Source of the DNA: Ignavibacteria bacterium
GTDB lineage: Bacteria > Bacteroidota > Ignavibacteria > Tepidaquicellales > Tepidaquicellaceae
DNA: 64,000 nucleotides
Direction of reading: 5' to 3'
Assembly: GCA_028714695.1 (NCBI GenBank)
Contig: JAQTLX010000003.1
Span: forward strand, 233,333 to 297,332
Below are positions 18,090 through 26,638 of this stretch, piece by piece (the stretch's first letter is position 1; every line of letters starts with the position of its first letter). The notes under the pieces are model-generated. The model saw only the letters and a list, made by a program, of their open reading frames with translations, was not told the DNA's origin and did not search any database. The position numbers and the translations under genes were made by a program.

Positions 18090-19196
18090 ATGAAAGTAAG
18101 TATTTTATATAACGACCCGTTGCAATATACGAAAGATCGTATATGGGACGACGGCGTAACAGATATCGACAAGATTGAAGAAGCAATTGATATGAGCGAA
18201 TACGGCGTGCTCGACGAAATGAAGTCCGTTCAGAGAGCGCTTGGAACAAGCAATCACGAAACCAAGATTGTCCCTGTTGCGCTTGACCTGCATAAACTCA
18301 TTGATGAATTAAGAGACAACCGTCCCGATATTATTTTCAATCTTTGCGAATCGCTCGACGGCGATCCTACGCAGGAGATGAACATAGCCGCCTTGTATGA
18401 ATTGCTGAAGATACCTTATACGGGGTCGCGCGCTCTCACTCTGGGACTTGCTCTTAACAAGGCAAGAGTAAAAGAAATTCTTAATTACTACGATATACCG
18501 ACTGCGCAGCATTTTATATGTACGAATCCTTCAAAGATGAACGAAGAAGGTTATCACAGATTAAAAGGAAAATATCCTCTTATAGTAAAGCCTTCGCGCG
18601 AAGATGCAAGCATAGGAATTGAAAACGATTCGATAGTATACGATGAAGAAAAATTAAAGAAAAGAATTGAATTTGTTCTTGAAGTTCACAAACAGCCCGC
18701 TTTAGTGGAGCAGTTCATCGACGGCAGAGAAATTAACGTCAGCGTTGTTGGGAACGTTGTGAATGATATCAACGACCTTACGGTATTCCCGATTTCGGAA
18801 ATAGATTTCTCGTTACTGCCCGCCGATTATCCGAAGATAGTCAGTTATAACTGCAAGTGGATGTACAAGACGGTCGAATTCAAAGGAACGAAGGCGGTAT
18901 GCCCCGCGCAGAACCTTTCGCCTGAACTCGAAGCGCTTATACAGAAGACGGCGAGAAGCGTATATCATATTGTCGGCGCATCAGATTATGCGCGTGTTGA
19001 TTTCAGAGTTAAAGACGGTATTCCGTATGTGCTCGAATTAAACCCCAATCCTGACATTGCTTCCGATGTTGACGAAGATACGGGATTCACAAGAAGCGGA
19101 AAAGCATACGGCTGGTCATATGATTATTTGATTTCAAAGGTTATTGAATTTGCCTGGGAAAGATGGCAGAGAATTTTTGCGTCAGTAAAAGCATAA
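18090..19196 (+). CDS. D-Ala-D-Ala-ligase-like ATP-grasp enzyme (second of tandem pair)
   Basis: The product has 368 residues. It aligns by eye with the preceding gene along its length: DIIFNLCESLDGD for the N-domain, YPLIVKPSREDASIGI for the nucleotide lid, ALVEQFIDGREINVSV, YARVDFRVKDG and VLELNPNPDI for the metal site. The KPSREDAS loop differs from the EGSSKG form of its neighbour, suggesting different substrates. The pair probably arose by duplication and may act one after the other on a peptide-like molecule. Its TAA overlaps the GNAT start by one base. Confidence 0.85.
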   Translation: MKVSILYNDPLQYTKDRIWDDGVTDIDKIEEAIDMSEYGVLDEMKSVQRALGTSNHETKIVPVALDLHKLIDELRDNRPDIIFNLCESLDGDPTQEMNIAALYELLKIPYTGSRALTLGLALNKARVKEILNYYDIPTAQHFICTNPSKMNEEGYHRLKGKYPLIVKPSREDASIGIENDSIVYDEEKLKKRIEFVLEVHKQPALVEQFIDGREINVSVVGNVVNDINDLTVFPISEIDFSLLPADYPKIVSYNCKWMYKTVEFKGTKAVCPAQNLSPELEALIQKTARSVYHIVGASDYARVDFRVKDGIPYVLELNPNPDIASDVDEDTGFTRSGKAYGWSYDYLISKVIEFAWERWQRIFASVKA

Positions 19197-19666
19197 TGAT
19201 AAGAAATTTAGAAAATAAAGACAGAGATGTAATCGAACGTATACTGATTGATACCGAAAATTTCAATTCGGATGAAATTGAAATTGCAATGGAACTGATT
19301 GACTTTTATCTGAAAGACGAAAAGCAAAATGATTATGAAATATTCGTTGATGATAACGAGGGCGTTATAAACGGATATGTATGCATAGGACCGAGACCTC
19401 TTACGGAAGGAACATTCGATTTGTACTGGATTGCAGTTAACCCGAACGTACAGTCGAAGGGAATCGGCAGCAAACTTATAAATCACATTGAGGAGCACTT
19501 AAAGGGCAGGTCTGCGAGACTGGTACTTATTGAAACCAGCGGCAAGCCCACATACGAAAAGGAAAGAAGGTTTTATGAAAAGAACCTTTATAACAAATTT
19601 GTAGAAATTGAACATTTCTACAAAGAAGGGGATTCGCTTGTTGTTTACGGCAAGTATCTCCGTTAA
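19196..19666 (+). CDS. GNAT family N-acetyltransferase
   Basis: The product has 156 residues if it starts at ATG 19196, which overlaps the ligase stop by one base; an upstream in-frame ATG at 19163 lies inside the ligase gene and is less likely. The acetyl-CoA site motif A is WIAVNPNVQSKGIGSKLINHIEEHL (given in two parts: WIAVNPNVQSKG, then IGSKLINHIEEHL), and motif B is LIETSGKPTYEKERRFYEK. It transfers an acyl group from CoA to an amine. Placed between ligases and an aminomutase, it may acetylate the product. It is much shorter than the beta-lysine acetyltransferase AblB, so that name is not used. Confidence 0.85.
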   Translation: MIRNLENKDRDVIERILIDTENFNSDEIEIAMELIDFYLKDEKQNDYEIFVDDNEGVINGYVCIGPRPLTEGTFDLYWIAVNPNVQSKGIGSKLINHIEEHLKGRSARLVLIETSGKPTYEKERRFYEKNLYNKFVEIEHFYKEGDSLVVYGKYLR

Positions 19667-19704
19667 GATTAAAAATTATTACAAAATAAAATAAGGAAAA
19701 CTTT

Positions 19705-20865
19705 ATGGAACTATGGCAACAAATGATTCGCGACAGCGTTCATTCAGTTGACCAGCTTGTCGACAAATTCGGAATCAAGCGTGAGGTCGCTTCAAAACTG
19801 GATAAATTCTTCCAGGCACGCGTAAATCCTTACTATCTGTCACTGATCAGATATCCGAATGACCCGATCTGGAAGCAATGCGTCCCTGACGAAGTTGAAC
19901 TCGAGGACATAGACGCTCCCGAGGACCCGTTGAACGAAGACGATATGAGTCCTGTTCCTAACATCACTCACCGTTATCCCGACAGGGCTTTATTCCTTGT
20001 CACCTCACAATGCGGTCTCTACTGCCGTTTTTGCACGCGCAAAAGAAAAGTGGGAGATTCACACAAGATCTCGATGAACACTCTTGAGTCTGCTTTTAAT
20101 TATCTTGAACAGCATACTGAAATAAGCGACGTTATTCTTTCCGGCGGCGATCCGCTTATGCTCACAGATGCAATGCTGGAAAAGATTCTAATAAGACTCA
20201 GAGAAATGAAACACATTCAGGTAATAAGACTCGGTACAAAAATGCCGTGTGTGTTGCCGCATAGAATTACGCCGAAACTGGTCAACATGCTTAAGAAATA
20301 TCATCCGATTTATATTAATACACACTTCAATCATCCGTGGGAAATTACGGAAGAAAGCAAGAAAGCCTGCGCAATGCTGGTCGATGCAGGATGTCCGGTT
20401 GGAAATCAGTCGGTTCTCATGAAAGGCGTCAACGACGATGCCGAAACAATGAGACAATTACTAAAAGGACTGCTTGCGATGAGAGTCAGACCCTATTATA
20501 TATATCAGGCTGACCTCACAAAGGGAGCGAACCACTTCAGGACTCCTTTGAGTGTCGGACTCGACATTATGGATAAACTCCGCGGACACATTTCAGGACT
20601 TGCGGTGCCGCAGTTTGTTATTGATGCTCCGGGCGGAGGCGGAAAGATTCCTATGCTTCCTAATTACGTTATCTCAAGAGACGAGGATAAAATTATTCTC
20701 AGAAACTATAAGTATAACGTTTATGAATATCCGGAAGCACAGGACGAAACTAAGGTCGTTGATAAAAATGCTTTCCTGAGAAAATCCAGGAAGAAAAAAC
20801 AAGCAGCATTTAACGAGGAAGAGGCGATTAAGAACATCAAAATTCCCGTTATGAACAACGGTTAA
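19705..20865 (+). CDS. KamA family radical SAM aminomutase, lysine-2,3-aminomutase-like
   Basis: The product has 386 residues. The radical SAM cluster motif is CGLYCRFCTRKR (CxxxCxxC, about 112-123), followed by ISDVILSGGDPLML. PLP is expected on the Lys of DAPGGGGKIP near the C-terminal third. In characterised lysine 2,3-aminomutases two aspartates hold the substrate amino group; both seem kept here, in YQADLTKG and in VIDAPGG (glutamate aminomutases differ at these places). That favours L-lysine to beta-lysine, subject to alignment. A Lys-rich 40-residue tail is unusual. It is the last gene of the four-gene cluster and is closed by a strong terminator. EpmB is less likely: no EpmA or EF-P gene is nearby. 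Confidence 0.88.
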   Translation: MELWQQMIRDSVHSVDQLVDKFGIKREVASKLDKFFQARVNPYYLSLIRYPNDPIWKQCVPDEVELEDIDAPEDPLNEDDMSPVPNITHRYPDRALFLVTSQCGLYCRFCTRKRKVGDSHKISMNTLESAFNYLEQHTEISDVILSGGDPLMLTDAMLEKILIRLREMKHIQVIRLGTKMPCVLPHRITPKLVNMLKKYHPIYINTHFNHPWEITEESKKACAMLVDAGCPVGNQSVLMKGVNDDAETMRQLLKGLLAMRVRPYYIYQADLTKGANHFRTPLSVGLDIMDKLRGHISGLAVPQFVIDAPGGGGKIPMLPNYVISRDEDKIILRNYKYNVYEYPEAQDETKVVDKNAFLRKSRKKKQAAFNEEEAIKNIKIPVMNNG

Positions 20866-20891
20866 AATTGAATTAGGTAATTTGTAGTTAT

Positions 20892-20927
20892 AAAAGGGGT
20901 TATTCTCGGGAATAGCCCCTTTTTTTG
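20892..20927 (+). terminator. Rho-independent terminator after the aminomutase gene
   Basis: A 14-bp stem, AAAAGGGGTTATTC (20892-20905) with GAATAGCCCCTTTT (20910-20923), has one G-U pair and a UCGG tetraloop, merging into seven or more T. It lies 27 bases past the stop of the KamA gene. Confidence 0.9.
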
Positions 20928-21027
20928 TGCATTCTTCCACTAGACGTAGTTTTTTCTTATTTTTGCTTATTGCAACCTTTTTGATCGCTAATCCGTCAAA
21001 ATAAGAAAAAACGAAAGGATAAAAATC

Positions 21028-21438
21028 ATGTCACCATACGATAATTTAAGAGAGACACTGGTACCGATATTCGCGTTTGTATTCGCATTCGGATTTCCGG
21101 CAATAATAATATTCTGGGCAATCTACACGAAGCACAGGGAAAGAATGCGATTGATTGAAAAAGGTATATCGCCTGAGGAAGCAAGAAAATATTTCACAAG
21201 CGTCGAAAGAAGACCAAGAAACACATCCGGCGCGCTTAAATGGGGAATAATATTACTATTCCTCGGTATCGGTATTTTTGTAGCGAATGTTCTCGAACAA
21301 TACTATGAATTTAACGACGGTATTTCGTTCGGAATGATAGTGCTTTTTCTAGGGGCGGGATTCGTTCTGTACCATTTTCTCTCAAGAGGTAAACCGGTAA
21401 ACGGAGATACTACGGGCATAAACATTCCTAAAAATTAA
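21028..21438 (+). CDS. DUF6249-like small membrane protein
   Basis: The product has 136 residues with three hydrophobic segments (about 11-33, 71-88 and 97-115). Between the first two is a conserved-looking cytoplasmic stretch, RLIEKGISPEEARKYF, which is typical of DUF6249 proteins in Bacteroidota. Function is unknown; many relatives are encoded beside ECF sigma factors, as here. AAAGGAT precedes the ATG by about 8 bases. It is followed 12 bases later by the DUF4097 gene. Confidence 0.7.
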   Translation: MSPYDNLRETLVPIFAFVFAFGFPAIIIFWAIYTKHRERMRLIEKGISPEEARKYFTSVERRPRNTSGALKWGIILLFLGIGIFVANVLEQYYEFNDGISFGMIVLFLGAGFVLYHFLSRGKPVNGDTTGINIPKN

Positions 21439-21450
21439 AACGTCAGAAAA

Positions 21451-22263
21451 ATGAAAAGCAGAAAATTATTTAGATTTTTACAATGGGCATTACTTCTGGT
21501 TTTCGCCGGAACTTCGGTGGTCAGTTTGCAGGGGTGTTTTCTGATGAAGAAGAAGTACGAGAAAACAGAAGTCAAAGAGTATAATTTCTCTACCAGAAAC
21601 ACGAAGAGATTCGTGGTTGATAACCCGAACGGAAACGTAGTCATAAACAGAAACAGCACAGACAGCACCGTACATATAAAGGCGGAAATAACAAAGTATG
21701 TTTCCAAAAAGGATTTAGATCAACCGTTGAAAGGATTCGTTATTGATATAGATACTACGGGAAATGAGATAAGACTGAGGGACATCGTCAATAAGGAGTC
21801 GGGAGAATTCGTATTTTTCAATTTCCGCAAGGGCAATAAAATAAATTATGAAATTTCAATTCCTGAGGGCATTGAATTGAAATTATCATCGACAAACGGT
21901 AAGATTCGTCTGGAAGAACTTAATAACGATGTAAACGCGGACCTTACAAACGGAAGCATAAAAATCGAGAACGTTTACGGAAATCTCAGGGTTGATATTA
22001 CAAACGGCAGCATAAATGCGAAAGTGGATTCAACAAAAGGGATAAACTTTGAAACTGTGAACGGCAGTATAACGCTTGAGGTCGGAGAAAATTTCAGCGG
22101 CAACTTCAAAACCGAAACGGTAAACGGAAAAGTGACAAAAAGAAATATTTCGTTCAAGGAAACCGAAGAAAGCAAGAAGGAATTCAAAGGAATTCTCGGA
22201 GACGGAAAACCCGATGTGAAACTGGAGACTGTTAACGGAAGCATAAAGATAGAAAAGAAATAA
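21451..22263 (+). CDS. DUF4097 beta-strand repeat lipoprotein
   Basis: The product has 270 residues. The signal peptide ends in a lipobox (VSLQGC, Cys about 30), so it is a lipoprotein. The rest is a right-handed beta structure of short repeats built on NGSI/NGKI turns (SSTNGKIRLEEL, ADLTNGSIKIENV, VDITNGSINAKV, ETVNGSITLEV, ETVNGKVT, ETVNGSIKIEK), the DUF4097 pattern. The function of DUF4097 is not established; proteins of this type are frequently paired with sigma factor genes and are thought to sit at the envelope. The ECF sigma gene begins 9 bases downstream. Confidence 0.88.
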   Translation: MKSRKLFRFLQWALLLVFAGTSVVSLQGCFLMKKKYEKTEVKEYNFSTRNTKRFVVDNPNGNVVINRNSTDSTVHIKAEITKYVSKKDLDQPLKGFVIDIDTTGNEIRLRDIVNKESGEFVFFNFRKGNKINYEISIPEGIELKLSSTNGKIRLEELNNDVNADLTNGSIKIENVYGNLRVDITNGSINAKVDSTKGINFETVNGSITLEVGENFSGNFKTETVNGKVTKRNISFKETEESKKEFKGILGDGKPDVKLETVNGSIKIEKK

Positions 22264-22272
22264 TACCATATA

Positions 22273-22920
22273 ATGAATGAAGTAAACCCTGAAATACTAT
22301 CGAGAATAAGGCAAGGCGAAACAAACCTGTTCAAGGAGATAGTAGATATCTATAAGGACAGGGCTTTTTCGCTTACAATAAAGATTCTCAAGAACAGGGA
22401 AGAATCGGAAGACGCATTGCAGGAATCTTTTTTGAGGCTTTTCAGGGCAATATCTTCGGACAGTTACGAAGCAAAAGCAAAGTTCTCTACATATTTTTAC
22501 ACGATTGTTTACAACACGGCGGTCGATTATTACAGGAAATACAACTCCGGGAGTTTCAACGTTACATCGATTGAAATTCACGAGGCAAATTACAACGACG
22601 GAGACGAACTGACAAGGGATTTTGAGCCTAACGTGGACAGGAGTCTTTACGACACAGAAAGCATGTCAACCGAAAGAAACATCGAAACGGCTGAAGTGAC
22701 AAGTATTATAAGGGGATATATTAATACTATTCCGCAGCAGTATTCGGTCATTTTAAATATGTTCTTCATAAATGAACTTTCACACGAGGAAATATCGACG
22801 ATACTTAAGATTCCTTTAGGTACCGTGAAAAACAGGATATTCAGGGCAAAGGAAAAACTGAAAGAAATTCTGTTCAGGGAGTTCAACAAAGAAGAATTAA
22901 TAGAATACATAAAAGTTTAG
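22273..22920 (+). CDS. ECF-type RNA polymerase sigma factor
   Basis: The product has 215 residues. Region 2 is at about 25-95, with DRAFSLTIKILKNREESEDA followed by LQESFLRLFRAI. Region 4 is at about 150-205, with QQYSVILNMFFINELSHEEI and a helix-turn-helix reading STILKIPLGTVKNRIFRAKE. The linker between the regions is longer than usual (about 55 residues, acidic). It should direct polymerase to envelope-response promoters and is followed almost at once by a membrane protein that may restrain it. Confidence 0.93.
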   Translation: MNEVNPEILSRIRQGETNLFKEIVDIYKDRAFSLTIKILKNREESEDALQESFLRLFRAISSDSYEAKAKFSTYFYTIVYNTAVDYYRKYNSGSFNVTSIEIHEANYNDGDELTRDFEPNVDRSLYDTESMSTERNIETAEVTSIIRGYINTIPQQYSVILNMFFINELSHEEISTILKIPLGTVKNRIFRAKEKLKEILFREFNKEELIEYIKV

Positions 22921-22925
22921 TATTG

Positions 22926-23348
22926 ATGAATGACTTCAATAAAATAGAAGAATTTTTAGAAAGCGGTATTAAAGAGTCTCTGACAGAATCGACGTCATTG
23001 AATTTCACCGAAAAACTAATGCGTGAGGTTGAAATGGCGAAAGAATTTGCGAAACAAGACAAGAAAACTTATAAATTGCTCAACTTCATTATCGCAGGCG
23101 TAATAACGGTAATCATTACATCCGGCGTTATGCTCGCATATCTTCTCGGCGGCGAGGGGGCAGACGAAAACCCCGGAGGCTTTATCGCGGGAACAAAGGA
23201 CCTGTTCAACGGTTTAAGCGCAAAGGTATTCGGACTGTTCGGAATTTCTCTTTCGGGAGACGCAATAATGTACGTATTTTTTGCCGGCGCGGCAATAATA
23301 ATGTTTTCGCTGATTGACAGGTTTGTGCTGAAGAAAAGTTACAATTAA
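22926..23348 (+). CDS. Putative anti-sigma-like membrane protein
   Basis: The product has 140 residues from ATG 22926 (a TTG three bases earlier is possible). A charged cytoplasmic N-terminus (1-45, containing LNFTEKLMREVEMAKEF) precedes two membrane helices (about 49-72 and 107-130). No zinc-binding HxxxCxxC motif is present. Its position directly after an ECF sigma gene, and the charged helix before the membrane, suggest an anti-sigma role; this is inference. Its stop overlaps the stop of the convergent rhomboid gene by three bases. Confidence 0.65.
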   Translation: MNDFNKIEEFLESGIKESLTESTSLNFTEKLMREVEMAKEFAKQDKKTYKLLNFIIAGVITVIITSGVMLAYLLGGEGADENPGGFIAGTKDLFNGLSAKVFGLFGISLSGDAIMYVFFAGAAIIMFSLIDRFVLKKSYN

Positions 23349-23962
23349 AAAAAGTGTGACAGGAAAAATCTGAACGAACCTTCAATCAAAAGAAATGTGG
23401 AAATGACTCCTCCGAGCGCGCCTCCAAGATGTGCCTCATGTCCTATGTTACCGAACTTGTGTTTCATTCCGTAAATCGATACGCCCATATAAAGGAATGC
23501 AAATAAGAACGCAGGCATTGGAATAAAGAAAACCCCGACCATGCTGAACGGAAAAAACAATATGTAAGAAAACACTATTCCCGAAACTGCTCCCGATGCA
23601 CCTATGGCAACATAATCTCTGTTATTGAAATTCATGGCAACAGTAAGAATTGAGCCGGAAAATAAACTTATAAAATATATAAGGAAAAAATAGACACTTC
23701 CCGATGTCTGCCCGAAATTCGAAATAAATAATTTTTCCAGTACCGTTCCGAAAGAATACAAAGTGAACATGTTGAATAGCAGGTGCATCCAATCGGCATG
23801 AAGAAAAGCGGAAGTTAACGCCTGATAGATTTTTTTTTCGTATACTATCTGATACGGCCACTCGGCAAAGGTATTGAAATAATCATATTTGGAATACCAT
23901 ACCCAGAGTGAAATGGCAATATTTGCGAACAAAAGCGTAAATGTAACCGGAGTTGCAATCAT
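23345..23962 (-). CDS. Rhomboid family intramembrane serine protease
   Basis: The product has 205 residues with six predicted membrane helices. The catalytic pair is visible: Ser123 in AIGASGAVSG and His178 in GHEAHLGGALGG. The upstream HxxxN of the oxyanion site is His60-Asn64 (HLLFNM). Rhomboids cleave membrane proteins within or near the bilayer; the bacterial substrate is not predictable. It starts one base after the pyrD stop on the same strand. Confidence 0.93.
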   Translation of the reverse strand: MIATPVTFTLLFANIAISLWVWYSKYDYFNTFAEWPYQIVYEKKIYQALTSAFLHADWMHLLFNMFTLYSFGTVLEKLFISNFGQTSGSVYFFLIYFISLFSGSILTVAMNFNNRDYVAIGASGAVSGIVFSYILFFPFSMVGVFFIPMPAFLFAFLYMGVSIYGMKHKFGNIGHEAHLGGALGGVISTFLLIEGSFRFFLSHFF

Positions 23963-23963
23963 A

Positions 23964-24989
23964 TCATTTTAAAATTTTCTTTGCCAATCCGAATCCTTCG
24001 TAAATCAGACCTGTATAAACCTGCACAAGGTCTGCGCCCAGAATCATCTTGTCTTTAAAATCGGTATTATTAAAAACACCGCCAACGCCTATAAGTATAA
24101 AGTCTTTTTTTCCGTTGTTGTACTCGTGAAGTTTTTTAAGTATAACGTCGGACATTGATTTAAGCGGTTTGCCGCTGAGTCCGCCGCTCTGTTCTATATT
24201 CGTTTTCAGCCCGTTTCTAGTAATTGTCGTGTTGGTCGCTATAATGCCGTTGAGACCGTAATAAACGGCCCCCTCGTAAACGCTTTTCAGTTCATCGTCC
24301 GTCAGGTCGGGAGCGATTTTCAGAAAAATGTTTTTTTCAGGAAGTGATTTTGCTTTTACGATTTCGTTGCGTTTCATAATTATTTCGAAAAGCAGGTTCT
24401 TCAGAAATTTTTCTCCCTGAAGTTCTCTCAGTCCTTCGGTATTTGGAGATGATATATTGATGACAAAATAATCTCCTGCTTCATAGAGTGTGTCAAGACA
24501 TTTTGCATAATCCTCAAATGCATTTTCAAGCGGCGTCTGCTTGTTCTTTCCAATGTTAACGCCTATAACAAAATCCTTTCTTACTCTTTTCTTTGCTTTG
24601 ACAATTTTCTTCCTAAGATGTTCGGCTCCTTTGTTGTTGAATCCCATTCTGTTTATAATCCCTTTATCCTTAACCAGTCTGAAGAGACGCGGTTTAGGAT
24701 TACCGGGCTGGGGAAGGGGGGTTACAGTTCCGACTTCAATATGGGAGAAACCCGCAGTGTCCCAAAATTCTATAAGTTCGCCGTCCTTATCCAGTCCTGC
24801 TGCAATGCCGAGACGGTTTCTGAATGTAAGCCCGTTTATAGTGAAATCGTTTGCATAAGCATTGAATGAATAAAAAGGCTTTAGCAGAGGAAAAAACAAT
24901 TTAAAAAAAGGCAGAACCCTGAAAATAACATTATGAATGAATTCGGGTTTAAATCTGAAAAGTATAAGCCGTGCAATTTTGTATAACAT
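23964..24989 (-). CDS. pyrD: Dihydroorotate dehydrogenase (quinone), class 2
   Basis: The product has 341 residues. It oxidises dihydroorotate to orotate in pyrimidine synthesis, passing electrons to quinone at the inner membrane. The N-terminal amphipathic region (LYKIARLILFRFKPEFIHN) is the membrane-association domain of class 2. NRLGIAAGLDKDG, VGTVTPLPQPGNPKPRLFRL and NISSPNTEGLRELQ follow, the last carrying the class 2 catalytic Ser. GVGGV and GADLVQVYTGLIYEG near the C-terminus bind FMN phosphate. Confidence 0.96.
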   Translation of the reverse strand: MLYKIARLILFRFKPEFIHNVIFRVLPFFKLFFPLLKPFYSFNAYANDFTINGLTFRNRLGIAAGLDKDGELIEFWDTAGFSHIEVGTVTPLPQPGNPKPRLFRLVKDKGIINRMGFNNKGAEHLRKKIVKAKKRVRKDFVIGVNIGKNKQTPLENAFEDYAKCLDTLYEAGDYFVINISSPNTEGLRELQGEKFLKNLLFEIIMKRNEIVKAKSLPEKNIFLKIAPDLTDDELKSVYEGAVYYGLNGIIATNTTITRNGLKTNIEQSGGLSGKPLKSMSDVILKKLHEYNNGKKDFILIGVGGVFNNTDFKDKMILGADLVQVYTGLIYEGFGLAKKILK

Positions 24990-25058
24990 TATTCTATCGT
25001 TGAAATCATATTTGTAATTAAAGATGTTTACCGTGCGGTAATTTTAAATTGAAAATTA

Positions 25059-25138
25059 ATCCGCCGCGGCGGATAAAATTACAATTCAAAATTCAAATTC
25101 CATTTCCCCATTTTCTCATTTTCCATTTTCACATTTCC
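25059..25138. repeat. 16-bp perfect palindrome followed by simple-sequence tract
   Basis: ATCCGCCGCGGCGGAT (25059-25074) is a perfect palindrome. It is followed by an AT-rich and pyrimidine-rich tract with repeated CAAAATTCAAATT and CCATTTTC motifs to about 25138, immediately beyond the 3' end of rfbC. It could be a degraded terminator or a dispersed element. Confidence 0.5.
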
Positions 25139-25140
25139 CG

Positions 25141-25695
25141 TTAATCCGAGAAAAGAAAATCTTTTTCTATATCTTTAAAAGGAACACCCATCAAATCTTT
25201 TTCGGATACCGCAACCGCGTTTATTTTCCAGTCGATGTTTATATCGCTGTCATTATATAAAATGGACCGTTCATCTTTTTTTGAATAGAATGCCGTGCAT
25301 TTATAATGGAATACCGCAGTATCCGAGAGCACAGAAAATCCGTGAGCAAAGCCGGGAGGAATCCATATCTGTCTGTGATTTTCCGCCGACAGTTCCACGG
25401 CAACGTGTTCGCCGAATGCGGGAGAACCGAATCTGATGTCAACCGCAACATCAAGAACTTTTCCCGACAGCACCTGGCAAAGTTTGCCCTGCGCATTTTC
25501 GCCGACCTGATAATGAAGACCCCTGATTGTGCCGTATTTCGAAAATGAAACGTTATCCTGAACGAAATCCAGATAGAGTTTGTTCTCAAGAAATTTTCTG
25601 TCGCTGTATGATTCGAAGAAATAACCTCTCTCATCATTAAACACATCGGGCTGAATAATTAATACACCGTTCAGTTTTGTTTCTTCGATTTTCAT
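25141..25695 (-). CDS. rfbC: dTDP-4-dehydrorhamnose 3,5-epimerase
   Basis: The product has 184 residues, a standard RfbC/RmlC cupin. Motifs: NDERGYFFESY, the substrate loop FVQDNVSFSKYGTIRGLHYQ (catalytic His in LHYQ), GKVLDVAVDIRFGSPAFG, and IWIPPGFAHGFSVLSD. It converts dTDP-4-keto-6-deoxyglucose to dTDP-4-keto-rhamnose. Its ATG overlaps the rfbA stop by four bases. The dehydratase (rfbB) and reductase (rfbD) of the same pathway are not in this window. Confidence 0.95.
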   Translation of the reverse strand: MKIEETKLNGVLIIQPDVFNDERGYFFESYSDRKFLENKLYLDFVQDNVSFSKYGTIRGLHYQVGENAQGKLCQVLSGKVLDVAVDIRFGSPAFGEHVAVELSAENHRQIWIPPGFAHGFSVLSDTAVFHYKCTAFYSKKDERSILYNDSDINIDWKINAVAVSEKDLMGVPFKDIEKDFLFSD

Positions 25696-26555
25696 AATTC
25701 CTTAATGACCCTTTCAAGATAATTTCTATAATCCGATTTCGGCATTGCGGCAATAACTTTTTCAAACCGAGCAAAATCGATAAAGCCCATATGATACGCA
25801 ATTTCTTCTATACAGGCAACCTTCTGTCCCTGTCTGTCCTCGATAACTCCGAAGAAATTAGATGCCTGAAGGAGCGAAACGGGGGTACCCGTATCGAGCC
25901 ATGCAACACCTCTGCCGATTTTTTCAACTTTAAGTTTTTTCCTCTTAAGATATTCAACGTTAACATCGGTAATTTCGAGTTCTCCGCGAGGAGAAGGTTT
26001 CAGGTTCTTCGAGATTTCGACAACTTCATTATTGTAGACGTACAGACCCGGAACCGCAAAATTCGATTTCGGCTGATTTGGTTTTTCTTCTATTGAGATA
26101 GCGTTTCCGTTTTCATCGAATTCAACGATGCCGTATCTTTCAGGGTCGTTCACTCTGTATCCGAATATTGTGGCGCCTTCATTATGTTCAAGAGCATAAT
26201 AGAGGAAATCAAGTTTGCCGTAAAAAATATTATCGCCGAGCATTAATGTTACGCTGTCATTGCCGATAAACTTATCGCCTAAAATAAAAGATTGAGCAAT
26301 TCCGTTCGGCGCAGGCTGCACGGTATAACTTATGTTCATTCCCAGATGTTTTCCGTCCTCAAAAAGTTTTTTATACAGAGGAATAGTTTCGTCGTTCGAA
26401 ATTATAAGAACGTCTTTAATGCCTCCGAGCATGAGAATGGAAAGCGGATAATAAATAAGCGGCTTATCGTAAATTAAAGTCAGTTGTTTGCTGTAAATTC
26501 TTGAAACCGGATACATTCTGGTACCCGCACCGCCGGCAAGAAGAATACCTTTCAT
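25692..26555 (-). CDS. rfbA: Glucose-1-phosphate thymidylyltransferase
   Basis: The product has 287 residues. It makes dTDP-glucose, the first step towards dTDP-rhamnose and other deoxysugars. GILLAGGAGTRMYPVSRIYS binds the nucleotide, with KQLTLIYDKPLIYYPLS next; MLGDNIFYG carries the metal Asp, EEKPNQPKS and GRGVAWLDTGTP the sugar site. It is translationally coupled to rfbC downstream. Confidence 0.96.
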   Translation of the reverse strand: MKGILLAGGAGTRMYPVSRIYSKQLTLIYDKPLIYYPLSILMLGGIKDVLIISNDETIPLYKKLFEDGKHLGMNISYTVQPAPNGIAQSFILGDKFIGNDSVTLMLGDNIFYGKLDFLYYALEHNEGATIFGYRVNDPERYGIVEFDENGNAISIEEKPNQPKSNFAVPGLYVYNNEVVEISKNLKPSPRGELEITDVNVEYLKRKKLKVEKIGRGVAWLDTGTPVSLLQASNFFGVIEDRQGQKVACIEEIAYHMGFIDFARFEKVIAAMPKSDYRNYLERVIKEL

Positions 26556-26638
26556 AAAATATGCTTAAGTTTAAATTATTTTATGCAAGATAACAGTTAT
26601 AATGCTGTATTTCAGTGTATTTATATTAGTAAAATTTA

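Noticed and set aside
19163..19195. Upstream extension of the GNAT protein
   Set aside because: The extra 11 residues lie within the ligase gene; ATG 19196 gives a family-typical start and a one-base overlap.
19196..20865. AblA-AblB (N-acetyl-beta-lysine osmolyte) pair
   Set aside because: The GNAT has 156 residues against about 270 for AblB, and two ligases are part of the same cluster.
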